A stretch of DNA of 64,000 nucleotides from Pseudarthrobacter psychrotolerans (lineage in GTDB: Bacteria; Actinomycetota; Actinomycetes; Actinomycetales; Micrococcaceae), in assembly GCF_009911795.1 (NCBI RefSeq), contig NZ_CP047898.1, positions 2,170,001 to 2,234,000 of the forward strand, given 5' to 3'. Below the pieces are notes generated by a model. That model searched no databases. It was given only the letters and a program-made list of their open reading frames with translations, and was not told where the DNA came from. The position numbers and the translations under genes were made by a program. This document shows, piece after piece, positions 35,426-43,798 of this stretch (position 1 is the stretch's first letter; each line of letters starts with the position of its first letter).

Positions 35426-36118
35426 ATGATATTGCCGTTCGACATCGACCTGGTGTGGCTGGACCTGGCCGGGGTCTTCTTCTTCGCCGTCTCCGGATCC
35501 CTGTTGGCGGCGCGGAAACAGTTCGACCTAGTGGGGTCGCTGCTGCTGGCGTCCCTGGTTTCCCTCGGCGGCGGCGTCATCCGCGACATCATCCTCAACA
35601 CCACGCCGGCCGCATTCTCCAACCCCGCGTACCTGGTTCCCCCGGTGCTGGCCACCGTCCTGGTGTATTTCCTGTACTCCAGCGTGCAGCGGTACACCTC
35701 GCTGCTGGTGCTGTTCGACGCCGGCGGGTTGGCCCTCTTCTGCATCACCGGAACGCTGAAGGCCCTGGCGCTGGGGATGAATCCGGTGGCTGCCGTGCTG
35801 CTCGGCGTGACCACGGCGGTGGGCGGCGGCCTGCTGCGGGACATCACCGCCAACGAGGTGCCCCAGCTGTTCAACCCCCGGGACCTCTACGCGCTGCCGG
35901 CCTTCAGCGGGGCGGCCCTGACCGCGCTGCTCTGGGTCACAGGGGCCTTCAACGTGCTGACGGCGTGCGCGGTGGCGGCCGTGGTGTTCGCTTTCCGCGT
36001 GGTTGCCTGGCGCCGGTCCTGGTATGTTCCGCTGGCAGTTCACGGCTGGCACCGGCGGGGCTCCGGCGGAGGCGGGGCGGATGGGGCTGGCAGCGGCTCG
36101 GGAGGACGCCGCAGTTAG
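35426..36118 (+). CDS. TRIC-type cation channel (UPF0126) membrane protein
   Basis: A 230-residue protein with about seven membrane segments in two homologous halves. Each half contains the Gly-rich, charged motif of the family: SLGGGVIRDIIL and AVGGGLLRDI. Bacterial members form trimeric, K+-permeable channels related to animal TRIC proteins; their role in bacteria is unclear. The C-terminus is a Gly-rich hydrophilic tail. It is divergent from the chelatase gene across about 60 bp and lies eight bp before the next gene. Confidence 0.85.
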   Translation: MILPFDIDLVWLDLAGVFFFAVSGSLLAARKQFDLVGSLLLASLVSLGGGVIRDIILNTTPAAFSNPAYLVPPVLATVLVYFLYSSVQRYTSLLVLFDAGGLALFCITGTLKALALGMNPVAAVLLGVTTAVGGGLLRDITANEVPQLFNPRDLYALPAFSGAALTALLWVTGAFNVLTACAVAAVVFAFRVVAWRRSWYVPLAVHGWHRRGSGGGGADGAGSGSGGRRS

Positions 36119-36125
36119 CTAGGAT

Positions 36126-36560
36126 ATGAGCATGACTGACATGTTCCTCGAGAAGTTCCGCGCGCTTGTTCCGACGTATCTCGAGGACGAATGGCAGGAA
36201 GAAGATGGCCTGCCCGCGGACGAACTGGACGCGGCCCTCGCCGAACACCAGTTCCAGGTTCCCCTGGTCCTCCGCGAGTTTTACCTGGCGGTGGGCGGCT
36301 GCGAGGACATCATGGAGGCCTACCACTACTTCTGGGATCCAGAAGAGCTGGAAGTGGACGACGAAGGCTTCCTGATGTTCCTCGAGGACGAGGAAGAACA
36401 GTTCACCTGGGGCTTCCGCGTAGGCGATCTCGGCATCCCGGACCCCATCGTGTACCGCCGCAACAACGCCCGAGGCCAGTGGAAGAGCGAAGAAGGCACC
36501 TTCTCCGAATTCGTCTTCGACATGTTCGAGTGGGCCTTCAACGACGAGGAAGAAAACTAG
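36126..36560 (+). CDS. Small acidic protein, possibly SMI1/KNR4 (SUKH)-like
   Basis: A 144-residue, strongly acidic soluble protein. LPADELDAALAEHQFQVP followed by LREFYLAVGGCED resembles the first helices of SUKH/SMI1-KNR4 domains, where LP...L..fy...gG is typical. The assignment is tentative. It may start at ATG 36126 or at 36132, where AGGA is better spaced. SUKH proteins are often immunity proteins of contact toxins, but no toxin gene is visible here. It follows the TRIC gene by a few bases and is probably co-transcribed. Confidence 0.6.
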   Translation: MSMTDMFLEKFRALVPTYLEDEWQEEDGLPADELDAALAEHQFQVPLVLREFYLAVGGCEDIMEAYHYFWDPEELEVDDEGFLMFLEDEEEQFTWGFRVGDLGIPDPIVYRRNNARGQWKSEEGTFSEFVFDMFEWAFNDEEEN

Positions 36561-36587
36561 GGCCCTCCCCTCCCGCACGGCCTAAAC

Positions 36588-36655
36588 GGGGCACTTCGAC
36601 ACGGACACGCCGCTCGCTGCGCCTGTTTCCTCGGCCACGTCGCCCAAAGTGCCCC
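36588..36655. repeat. 68-bp inverted repeat, family D (copy 1)
   Basis: GGGGCACTT and AAGTGCCCC form the ends. The first 26 bases differ from the copy at 37581-37648 at only two positions, and both copies are 68 bp in the same orientation. Together they flank the DUF559-type gene. Confidence 0.75.
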
Positions 36656-36668
36656 ACGCCGGCGCGAC

Positions 36669-37508
36669 TCACCTCGCACCGAAGGCCCCCTGCCGCGACT
36701 GTTCCAGTACTGCCAACACCTGGCTCACCATGCGCTCAGGGTGATAAACAACGTCGTCATAGCCGAATCTAAGGCCAAGACGTCCACCGATGAGGGTGGC
36801 ATTGTTGCGCTTGCGGTCCTTCTTAACTTGCCTGGGCTCCAGATGAGTGTCGCCGTCGGTTTCCACCACGAGGCACTCCTCAATGAGGAAGTCCACCTCT
36901 CCAACCCCGGGAAGTTCCACATGCCTTCGGACATGGAGTCCCGCCCGCCCGAAGTGGTAGTCGGCCAGCACCTCCAGGATGGAATCCGCCCGAGGGATCA
37001 CCATGTCCAGAACGGCCCTGGCGCGGGCATTCCGGTTTCCGGGGAGTTTCCGCCGCAGGAAATCCAGGCTTATGTCGCCTCTCTGGGCCGCGCACTGAAG
37101 CATGACCAGCGATTCCACAGTGGGCAAGCAACGCAACGAATGAATCAGGACGTCGGCCAGCCCTGCCACCGGCAGCCATGGGTGGGTCGGGTGGGGGCAT
37201 CGGCCGTGGGTCAGCGTCCCCGACGGTGTCCTCTTATGCCCGGGGCTGAGGTGCACACGACCGGCGTCATGTATCGTCCACAGTTGGTAGATGGGGGCAG
37301 CCGACAGACACGTCAGCAGAGCGTTGTGCTGCAGCGCCAGGCCGAGCACGCCTGCCTCACGCGGCATGCTGTAGATGCCTCGTCGGATCCGCACAATTCG
37401 CCCGGCCGCCAGTGCTTTTTCGAGGGAAGTTCGGGAAAATCCGGCCCCGCGGAGCGTCAAGGCCCGGGTTACGCCGGCTCGCGTGCCGAGAAAAGTCTCA
37501 ATATCCAT
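36669..37508 (-). CDS. AbiEi-like winged-helix protein with a DUF559 endonuclease-like domain
   Basis: A 279-residue protein. Residues about 10-60 resemble the winged-helix domain of AbiEi antitoxins (TLRGAGFSRTSLEKALAAG, RIRRGIYSMP). The C-terminal third is a Vsr/DUF559-type restriction-endonuclease fold: LPGVGEVDFLIEECLVVETD, DRKRNNATLIGGRLGLRF and DDVV. The conserved Glu, Asp and Lys/Arg of the nuclease core appear to be present. I chose the ATG at 37508, because the longer frame from 37697 runs through a repeat. Members of this family are common orphan genes in actinobacteria; function is unknown. The gene is bracketed by two family D repeats. Confidence 0.7.
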   Translation of the reverse strand: MDIETFLGTRAGVTRALTLRGAGFSRTSLEKALAAGRIVRIRRGIYSMPREAGVLGLALQHNALLTCLSAAPIYQLWTIHDAGRVHLSPGHKRTPSGTLTHGRCPHPTHPWLPVAGLADVLIHSLRCLPTVESLVMLQCAAQRGDISLDFLRRKLPGNRNARARAVLDMVIPRADSILEVLADYHFGRAGLHVRRHVELPGVGEVDFLIEECLVVETDGDTHLEPRQVKKDRKRNNATLIGGRLGLRFGYDDVVYHPERMVSQVLAVLEQSRQGAFGAR

Positions 37509-37580
37509 CGTTCCACGGTGCACTCGGACTACATCAAAGGGCAGAGCCAAGGAGCCGCATGTGGACAACGCGGCCGTCAC

Positions 37581-37648
37581 GGGGCACTTTGACACGAACA
37601 CGCCGTCTCTGCAGCCCGGAATGCCCTTCGGACGCCGCAATGTGCCCC
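37581..37648. repeat. 68-bp inverted repeat, family D (copy 2)
   Basis: It begins GGGGCACTTTGACACG and ends with TGTGCCCC, in the same orientation as copy 1. It lies 72 bp upstream of the DUF559-type gene. The stretch 37509-37922 has no supported gene; it holds this repeat, a palindrome, a hairpin and a family A repeat. Confidence 0.75.
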
Positions 37649-37701
37649 ACGAAGGACGTAAAGGCCTGTGACACGCGCAGTAACATCCGGCTTGCATTCT
37701 G

Positions 37702-37715
37702 TGACAAGCTTGTCA
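37702..37715. promoter_or_regulatory. Perfect 14-bp palindrome
   Basis: TGACAAGCTTGTCA is perfectly symmetric. TTGCAT lies just upstream and TAGACT 18 bp after it, so the palindrome would overlap a weak promoter reading rightwards into the hairpin region. It may be an operator; the partner is unknown. Confidence 0.35.
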
Positions 37716-37771
37716 TAGACTGTTCACGGATCCGCTAAACGCCTCCGGCGGGTCTGATGCGAACGGAGATA

Positions 37772-37825
37772 TAGCCCCGGTTCGACGCAACGTGTGATTC
37801 GTTTCGTTGCTGAGAACCGGGGCTA
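37772..37825. terminator. Two-tier hairpin downstream of the polyprenyl synthase gene
   Basis: TAGCCCCGGTTC pairs with GAACCGGGGCTA (12 bp), and inside it GCAACG pairs with CGTTGC around a 12-base loop. The tail has several T residues on the plus strand. It could end the menaquinone operon or a short transcript from the palindrome upstream. Confidence 0.55.
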
Positions 37826-37849
37826 TTGCATTTAAGCAGGCCCACCATT

Positions 37850-37911
37850 CATCGATTGCTCCGTAAGTGCCGTTTTGATGGCTCAAAAGGGCCGTTACGG
37901 AGCAATCGATG
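37850..37911. repeat. 62-bp inverted repeat, family A (copy 2)
   Basis: CATCGATTGCTCCGTAA and TTACGGAGCAATCGATG form a 17-bp perfect stem, with an inner pairing around the centre. It lies 11 bp downstream of the polyprenyl synthase stop on the minus strand, so it is well placed to stop the operon. Confidence 0.85.
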
Positions 37912-37922
37912 AAAGAAGAGAA

Positions 37923-39023
37923 TCAGCTGGCGCGGTCCACCACAGCCAGGGCGAAGTTGGCCAGCGAGGACTTCACAACACCCTCGGGAAGCGGCGCCAG
38001 TGCGGCAATTGCTTCGTCGGCCCAGCGGCGGGCAATCACCCAGGACTCGGCGGTGACGGGGTGCTCGCGCAGCCCGGCCACGGCGGCAGCCAAGGCAGCG
38101 TCGGAGGTCAGGTCACCATCGATGAGCTTCAAAAGGTCGACGGCGGACTGGTCACCGGCTGCGGCATCGCGCCGGAGGAACAGGACGGGCAGAGTGGGCA
38201 CACCTTCGCGGAGATCGGTCCCGGGTGACTTGCCGGACTTCACCTTGACTCCGGTGACATCAATGACGTCGTCGGCGAGCTGGAAGGCGACTCCCACCTT
38301 CTCGCCGTACTCCACCAGGAGGTCCTCGTAGGCCTCGTCGGCGCCAGCGAAGATCGCGCCCAGCTGGCCGGACGCGGCCACCAGTGAACCGGTCTTGTCA
38401 GCGATGACGGACAGGTAGTGCTCCACCGGATCCTCGTCCGGGCGCGGGCCCACCGTTTCGTGCAGCTGGCCCAGGCACAGCCGCTCGAACGTCCGGGCCT
38501 GGATACCCAGCGCGCGCGAGCCGAGCTCGGACACCAGGATGGAGGCGCGGGCAAAAATGAGGTCGCCGGTGAGGACGGCCACGGAGTTTCCCCAGACCTC
38601 GTGGGCCGTCGGGGCGCCGCGGCGGAACGGGGCCGAGTCCATCACGTCGTCGTGGTACAGCGTTGCCAGGTGGGTCAGTTCCACCACCACGGCCGCCTGC
38701 ACCACGGCGGGAAGCGAAGCGTCGCCGAGGTGGGCGCACAGCAGCGTCAGCAGCGGCCGGATGCGCTTGCCGCCGGCTTCCACGAGGTGACGCGACGTTG
38801 CATCAGCCAGCGGATCGGAGTTGGCAATGGCCTCGCGGAGCTTCTTCTCCACGCGGGCCAGGTTGGTGGTGATGGCGGGGCCCAGCTCGGCGTCCTCCGC
38901 GATGGCCGCAAAGCCGGCGGGCAACTGCAGTCCCGTGGCAATGGCGGTGGTATTGAGGCTGGGTTCGGAGTCCGTCAGGCCGTGCCCGGCGTGCGTCCAG
39001 CTGTGGTCTGCGGAGTTAGTCAC
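37923..39023 (-). CDS. Polyprenyl diphosphate synthase for the menaquinone side chain
   Basis: A 366-residue all-helical trans-prenyltransferase. It has GKRIRP, the first aspartate-rich motif in LYHDDVMD and the second in LADDVIDV, plus KTGSL. The family extends farnesyl or geranylgeranyl diphosphate with isopentenyl diphosphate. No bulky aromatic residue blocks the first motif, in line with long chains, but chain length cannot be read safely. The start overlaps the end of menJ as ATGA, placing it last in the menG-menJ-synthase operon. This strongly suggests that it makes the menaquinone tail. Confidence 0.88.
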   Translation of the reverse strand: MTNSADHSWTHAGHGLTDSEPSLNTTAIATGLQLPAGFAAIAEDAELGPAITTNLARVEKKLREAIANSDPLADATSRHLVEAGGKRIRPLLTLLCAHLGDASLPAVVQAAVVVELTHLATLYHDDVMDSAPFRRGAPTAHEVWGNSVAVLTGDLIFARASILVSELGSRALGIQARTFERLCLGQLHETVGPRPDEDPVEHYLSVIADKTGSLVAASGQLGAIFAGADEAYEDLLVEYGEKVGVAFQLADDVIDVTGVKVKSGKSPGTDLREGVPTLPVLFLRRDAAAGDQSAVDLLKLIDGDLTSDAALAAAVAGLREHPVTAESWVIARRWADEAIAALAPLPEGVVKSSLANFALAVVDRAS

Positions 39024-40405
39024 TGGTTAACCCTAACTTTTTGTTGCGGATACCGCTGGTTCGATGCCGGTGGGGTGTTGGATGTGGCCGGAACGAGCGA
39101 TTCCAGGACGCGGATGGCCCGGTCCTCGAAGCCTTTCGCGGCCGGGTCGGTCAGGTTTGCGAGCAGCCGCACCACAAAGCGCATCAGCACGGGAATGGGC
39201 ATCCCGGTCCGCAGCGCGAGCTTCATAACGGCGGGTTTTCCGATCAGCGCGGCAAATGCCCGGCCCAGCGTGAAGTGCGATCCCCACTGGCCCCGCACAT
39301 AGTCCGCGTACCCCGCGAGGTGCGCGTCGGCGTCGTACGTTGCCCCCGCAGCAGAGGAACGAGCGGACGCGTCGATGATGAATTCTGCGGCGAACCGCGC
39401 CGATTCCATCGCGTAGGAGATGCCCTCTCCGTTGAACGGGGAGACCATGCCGCCGGCGTCGCCCAGGAGCAGGAGGCCGGGCGAATAGTGCGGGGTGCGG
39501 TTGAAGCCCATGGGCAGCGCGGCGCCGCGGATTTCACCCACCTGGTTGTCCGGGGTGAAGCCCCATTCGGCGGGCATGGCGGCGGTCCATTCGCGCAGGA
39601 CCTGCTTGTAGTCGAGCTTGCCGAATTCCTTGGACGAGTTCAGGATGCCGAGTCCCACGTTCGAGGTGCCGTCGCCGACGCCGAACACCCAGCCGTAGCC
39701 AGGGAGCAGTTTTCCGTCGCGGCCAAGAGAGTCGGCGCGGGCCCCGCGCCGAGCTTGCGAGGCGTGGGAAGCCGACGAACGGAGCTCCAGCCAGCCTTCC
39801 ATCCAGTCGTCATCGTGGCGGGGCGAGGTGAAATAAGTGCGGACGGCGACGCCGAGGGGGCGGTCGTCGCGCTTGTGGATGCCCAGCGACACGGCGGTTC
39901 GCGTGGAGTTGCCGTCTGCGGCGAGTACGACGTCGGCGCTGAAGTCGCGTGACTCCCCCGTCTTGCGTCCGGACTCGTCCAGGAGCGCTGCGCGGACACC
40001 GGTCACGCGGCCGGCTTCAGACCGCAGGGCTTCGGTGACGCTGTGCCGCTCGAGGATTTCTGCGCCGGCGGCCTGGGCGTGGCGGGCCAGTTCCTCGTCG
40101 AAGCCCAGGCGGGTGCGGATCAGGCCGTATTGCGGGAAATCGGAGACCTCGGGCCAGGGCAGTTCGATGGTGCGGCCGCCGGCGATCAGGCGGAGGCCCT
40201 TGTTCCGGCGCCAGCCGTCCGCTTCAGGGTGCGGCAGGCCCAGCTTCTGGATTTCGCGGACTGCCCGCGGGGTGAGGCCGTCGCCGCAGACCTTCTCGCG
40301 CGGGAAGCTGGTTTTCTCCAGGACGGTCACGCTGATGCCGGCCTTGGCAAGGTAATACGCGGCGGTGGAGCCGGCTGGCCCCGCGCCGACAATCAGGACA
40401 TTCAC
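39020..40405 (-). CDS. menJ: Geranylgeranyl reductase-family enzyme, probable menaquinone reductase MenJ
   Basis: A 461-residue FAD-dependent oxidoreductase. It has the N-terminal VGAGPAGSTAAYYLAKAG fold, a GDAGGMVSPFNGEGISYAME segment for FAD, and the length of the geranylgeranyl reductase family. In mycobacteria the homologue MenJ saturates one isoprene unit of menaquinone-9. The gene lies between menG and a polyprenyl synthase, three bases after the former and overlapping the latter by four, which supports that role. It probably works at the membrane, although no transmembrane segment is evident. Confidence 0.85.
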   Translation of the reverse strand: MNVLIVGAGPAGSTAAYYLAKAGISVTVLEKTSFPREKVCGDGLTPRAVREIQKLGLPHPEADGWRRNKGLRLIAGGRTIELPWPEVSDFPQYGLIRTRLGFDEELARHAQAAGAEILERHSVTEALRSEAGRVTGVRAALLDESGRKTGESRDFSADVVLAADGNSTRTAVSLGIHKRDDRPLGVAVRTYFTSPRHDDDWMEGWLELRSSASHASQARRGARADSLGRDGKLLPGYGWVFGVGDGTSNVGLGILNSSKEFGKLDYKQVLREWTAAMPAEWGFTPDNQVGEIRGAALPMGFNRTPHYSPGLLLLGDAGGMVSPFNGEGISYAMESARFAAEFIIDASARSSAAGATYDADAHLAGYADYVRGQWGSHFTLGRAFAALIGKPAVMKLALRTGMPIPVLMRFVVRLLANLTDPAAKGFEDRAIRVLESLVPATSNTPPASNQRYPQQKVRVNQ

Positions 40406-40408
40406 TGG

Positions 40409-41188
40409 TCAGCGCTGGATGTTTCGTCGAAGTTTGGCCACGGGGCCCTTGTGCGCGGCGATGGCCTCCGCTGCGCCTTCCGGCTTGGATTCCAGCGGCT
40501 TGGTGGCGCGGTGCACGGCCACGATCCCGCCGGTCAGGTTGCGGTACGTGACCTTTTCCCAGCCCGATTCCTGCAGCCAGGCGGCCAGGTGGTCCTGGTC
40601 CGGCCAGGCGCGGATGGACTCGGCGAGGTACACGTAGGCGTCCGGATTGGAGGCCACCTTCACGGCGATGGCCGGCAGGGCACGCATGAGGTATTCCGTG
40701 TACATGGTGCGCCACAGCGGAACCACCGGCGCCGAGAACTCGGCGATGACCAGCTTGCCGCCGGGCTTGGTGACGCGGAGCATCTCGGCCAGGGCCCTCT
40801 TGGGCTCGTTGACGTTGCGCAGCCCGAACGAGATGGTGCTGGCGTCAAAGCTGTTGTCCGCGAAGGGCAGGTTGGTGGCGTCGCCGGCAATGAAGTTGAT
40901 GTCCGGGCGGCGGCGCTTGCCGACTTTGAGCATGCCAAGGGAGAAATCGCAGGCGATGACGTCTATGCCTGCATCGGCATATGGCTCGCTGGAGGTGCCG
41001 GTTCCCGCGGCCAGGTCCAGGACCCGCTGGCCCCTTTTCATGTCCATGGCGTCCACCACGATCCTGCGCCAGCGGCGGGTCTGCCCCATAGAGAGGACAT
41101 CGTTGACGACGTCGTACTTAGGTGCGACGTCGTCAAACATCGTGGCTACTTCGTCCGGACGCTTTTCCAAGGATGCTCGGTTCACCAT
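40409..41188 (-). CDS. menG: Demethylmenaquinone methyltransferase
   Basis: A 259-residue class I SAM methyltransferase of the UbiE/MenG family. [19 protein letters not shown] is the SAM-binding motif, and the [18 protein letters not shown] stretch and FGLRNV are hallmark segments. It methylates demethylmenaquinone in the last ring step. It lies nine bases downstream of the idonate-type dehydrogenase gene on the same strand, and three bases before menJ. The trio menG-menJ-synthase thus forms a late menaquinone operon, perhaps read through from the sugar genes upstream. Confidence 0.92.
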   Translation of the reverse strand: MVNRASLEKRPDEVATMFDDVAPKYDVVNDVLSMGQTRRWRRIVVDAMDMKRGQRVLDLAAGTGTSSEPYADAGIDVIACDFSLGMLKVGKRRRPDINFIAGDATNLPFADNSFDASTISFGLRNVNEPKRALAEMLRVTKPGGKLVIAEFSAPVVPLWRTMYTEYLMRALPAIAVKVASNPDAYVYLAESIRAWPDQDHLAAWLQESGWEKVTYRNLTGGIVAVHRATKPLESKPEGAAEAIAAHKGPVAKLRRNIQR

Positions 41189-41197
41189 GCAATTGTC

Positions 41198-42214
41198 TCA
41201 GACAAACTTGAGAAGCACTTTCGACGAGCCCGTCCCCCTGTCCGAAGCCACGGCAAACGCCTCGGCCACGTCACCGGCGTCGAACGTGTGCGTCAGCAGC
41301 GGCTCAACGTCCAGCCCGTCCGCCAGGTACGCGAGGGCGTCATCCAGCTCGTCCGTGAAGCGGAAGGTCCCGCGGTAATCAATCTCCCGGAAGACCAGCG
41401 CGGCGAGCTCGGCGGTCACAGGCCCGGCCGGCAGGTTACCCACCTGGACCACGACGCCGCCGCGGCGCACAGCCGCGAGGACACCGCCCAGGGCGCGGGC
41501 AGCGCCGGAGGCCTCGAACGCAACATCCACCTCGGGAAGCTGTGCGCCGGAACCCACCAGCACGACGTCGTCGGCTCCCATGCGCTTGGCGATCGCCAGC
41601 GAAGTCTCCGAGAGGTCACTGGCGACAACGCTGGCTGCGCCGGCGCGCCGGGCGGCGGCCACCAGCAGCGCGCCGATCGGCCCGGCACCGTTCACCAGGA
41701 CGTCCTTGCCGGCGAGGCTGCCGGCCCGGCCGACGGCGTGGATGGCCACCGCGAGCGGCTCGGCGACGGCGGCCTGGCGGGTGGTGACGCCGTCGGGCAG
41801 GCGGCGGAGCTGGCCCGCCGGGACGGCCTTGCGGGAGGCGAAGGCACCGTCCGTGTGGGGCCGGTGCGCGGCGCTCCCGTAGTAGGTGACCCGCGGGCAG
41901 AGGTTGGTGCGCCCGGCCAGGCAGTCGGCGCATTCGCCGCAGTACACGGCGGGGTGGACGGTCACGGCGTCGCCCACCGCGAAGCCCGCCACGCCGTCGC
42001 CCAGCTTGGAGATCCGGCCGGCGACCTCGTGGCCCAGGACCATGGGATCGGCCAGGAGGCTCAACCCGGAGGCGCCGTGGCTGACGTAATGCAGGTCCGA
42101 GCCGCAGATGCCGCCGTATTCGACGTCGACGATCACCGAGCCGGCCGGGCAGCCCGGGTCCGGACGGTCCTCGAGGCGCAGGTCTCCGGCGGAATGGACA
42201 ACTACGGCTTTCAA
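41198..42214 (-). CDS. Zinc-dependent alcohol dehydrogenase, L-idonate 5-dehydrogenase type
   Basis: A 338-residue medium-chain dehydrogenase. The catalytic-zinc Cys lies in GGICGSDLHY and its partners in LGHEVAGR. A structural-zinc lobe, CGECADCLAGRTNLC, has four cysteines. VNGAGPIGALLVAAARRAG is the NAD(P) fold. Closest in pattern to L-idonate 5-dehydrogenase and related polyol dehydrogenases. I chose the TTG at 42214: it overlaps the transporter stop (TTGA) and has GGAGG seven bases upstream. With the transporter and the divergent GntR regulator it forms a sugar-acid uptake and oxidation unit; the exact substrate is inferred only. Confidence 0.83.
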   Translation of the reverse strand: MKAVVVHSAGDLRLEDRPDPGCPAGSVIVDVEYGGICGSDLHYVSHGASGLSLLADPMVLGHEVAGRISKLGDGVAGFAVGDAVTVHPAVYCGECADCLAGRTNLCPRVTYYGSAAHRPHTDGAFASRKAVPAGQLRRLPDGVTTRQAAVAEPLAVAIHAVGRAGSLAGKDVLVNGAGPIGALLVAAARRAGAASVVASDLSETSLAIAKRMGADDVVLVGSGAQLPEVDVAFEASGAARALGGVLAAVRRGGVVVQVGNLPAGPVTAELAALVFREIDYRGTFRFTDELDDALAYLADGLDVEPLLTHTFDAGDVAEAFAVASDRGTGSSKVLLKFV

Positions 42215-43596
42215 ACTGCGTCCTCCACGAGGGTCAGGTCGCGTCCCTTGGTTTCGGGGGCGAAGAAGGTGGCCACAAAGGCGATGGCGGAGTAGAGGAC
42301 CATCATTCCGGCGACCGGCCACCAGGAGTTGGTGAACAGGGCCAGCAGGCCCGCGGCGATGATGGGAGCCAGGCCGCCGGAGAGCACGCCGCCGATTTCC
42401 TTGGCCATGGCCAGCTGGGTGTAGCGGTTGCGGGAGCCGAAGAGTTCGTTGACGTAGGCGGACTGGACCGAGAACATGCCCAGCACGGAGACGGACAGGC
42501 CAATGATCAGGGCCAGTGAGACCAGGAACGGATCGCGGGACTGCATCATGAGGAGGGCCGGGATGGCGAAGCACATCTGGAAGCCGGACAGGACGCGGTA
42601 CATGGTGCGGCGGCCAACCTTGTCGGAGAGCCAGCCGGCCAGCGGAACCGTGGCGAAGCCGAGGAACGAGCCGATCAGCAGCGCGAAGGTGCCCACGCTC
42701 TTGTCCATGCTCAGGCCGGTGACGATGTAGCCGATAAGGAAGGTTTGGATCATGGCCGAGTTGCCGGATTCGCCGATCCGCAGTGCCATGGCCAGGAAGA
42801 AGGCCTTGCCTTTGCGCTTGGTTTTGGTGGTCGGCGGGGAGGCCTGGGCGGACTGCCCGACGGCGGTGCCGGACTTCGCGGCGAAGGCGGCGGCAGCAGC
42901 GGCGTCGGCGATTTCCTGCTCACGGGTGGCCTCGAAAACGGGGCTTTCCTTGAGGTTGCGGCGCATCCACAATGCGTACAGAGTGATGCCGATGCTGGCG
43001 ATGAACGGCAGGCGCCAGCCCCAGCTCATGAGGGCTTCTTCGGGCAGGAGGGTCAGCAGGACCCACAGGCCGGAGGCCAGCAGTGTGCCGGAGTTGGTGC
43101 CGAGGCAGACGAAGGAGGCAATCAGGCCGCGCTTCTTTGGCGGCGCGTACTCGGCCAGCATGACTGAGGCACCGGAGAGTTCAGCGCCGGCGCCGAAGCC
43201 CTGGGCGAGGCGCAGCAACACCAGGATGATCGGCGCAGCGACGCCGATCTGGGCGTAGCCGGGCAGGAAGCCGATGAGCATGGTGGACACGCCCATCATC
43301 ATGATGGTGATGACCAGGACTTTTTTACGGCCCACGCGGTCACCCATGCGTCCAAAGAACCAGGCACCCACGGGGCGGGCCAGGAAGCCAACGCCATACG
43401 TGATGAAGGCGACCAGCAGGCCCACTACGGGGTCGAAGTTGGGGAAGAAGATTTTGGGGAAGATGATGGCGGCGGCCAGCGAATATAGCTGGAAGTCCAT
43501 GTATTCCATGGCAGTTCCGAGCCAGCCGGATACTGCAGTTCTGATCAGGTCTTTGGATGAGCGCTGGGTGGCGCCGATCTGGATTGTTGCCGTCAT
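42211..43596 (-). CDS. MHS-family MFS transporter
   Basis: A 461-residue transporter with twelve membrane segments. It has the metabolite:H+ symporter signature GRMGDRVGRKKVLV between helices 2 and 3, and a long hydrophilic loop (residues about 235-265) before helix 7. MHS members import organic acids, osmolytes or sugar acids (shikimate, proline/betaine, alpha-ketoglutarate). The gene overlaps the dehydrogenase gene by four bases, so the pair works together. A GntR gene is divergent. The dehydrogenase suggests a sugar acid such as idonate as substrate. Confidence 0.83.
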   Translation of the reverse strand: MTATIQIGATQRSSKDLIRTAVSGWLGTAMEYMDFQLYSLAAAIIFPKIFFPNFDPVVGLLVAFITYGVGFLARPVGAWFFGRMGDRVGRKKVLVITIMMMGVSTMLIGFLPGYAQIGVAAPIILVLLRLAQGFGAGAELSGASVMLAEYAPPKKRGLIASFVCLGTNSGTLLASGLWVLLTLLPEEALMSWGWRLPFIASIGITLYALWMRRNLKESPVFEATREQEIADAAAAAAFAAKSGTAVGQSAQASPPTTKTKRKGKAFFLAMALRIGESGNSAMIQTFLIGYIVTGLSMDKSVGTFALLIGSFLGFATVPLAGWLSDKVGRRTMYRVLSGFQMCFAIPALLMMQSRDPFLVSLALIIGLSVSVLGMFSVQSAYVNELFGSRNRYTQLAMAKEIGGVLSGGLAPIIAAGLLALFTNSWWPVAGMMVLYSAIAFVATFFAPETKGRDLTLVEDAV

Positions 43597-43667
43597 GAAC
43601 CCCTCTGTTCTACGGGTCTGGCCGGATGCACAGCTTCAATGATGCGGCATGGCGAGACATTTATTTC

Positions 43668-43687
43668 TTGTCCCATCATTGGAACAA
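43668..43687. promoter_or_regulatory. Probable GntR operator
   Basis: TTGTCCCA-TCAT-TGGAACAA is an 8-4-8 palindrome with one mismatch between the divergent transporter and gntR genes. TTGT...ACAA ends are common in sites of FCD-type GntR regulators. Confidence 0.5.
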
Positions 43688-43798
43688 CGACTGCCATTCA
43701 AGCACTGCCATACCAGTGTGTCAATAGATGACGCAGCTCAACCCCCGGGTCCCGCGCGGACGGCGCCCTGGCCAGTCGGGCACAGCTACTGTGGAAGC

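Noticed and set aside
37760..37835. Possible tRNA, from GGTTCGAC
   Set aside because: No acceptor or anticodon stem can be drawn; the sequence folds as a simple two-tier hairpin.
40043..42295. 750-codon plus-strand frame opposite menJ, menG and the dehydrogenase
   Set aside because: It covers three well-supported genes on the other strand and shows no family features.
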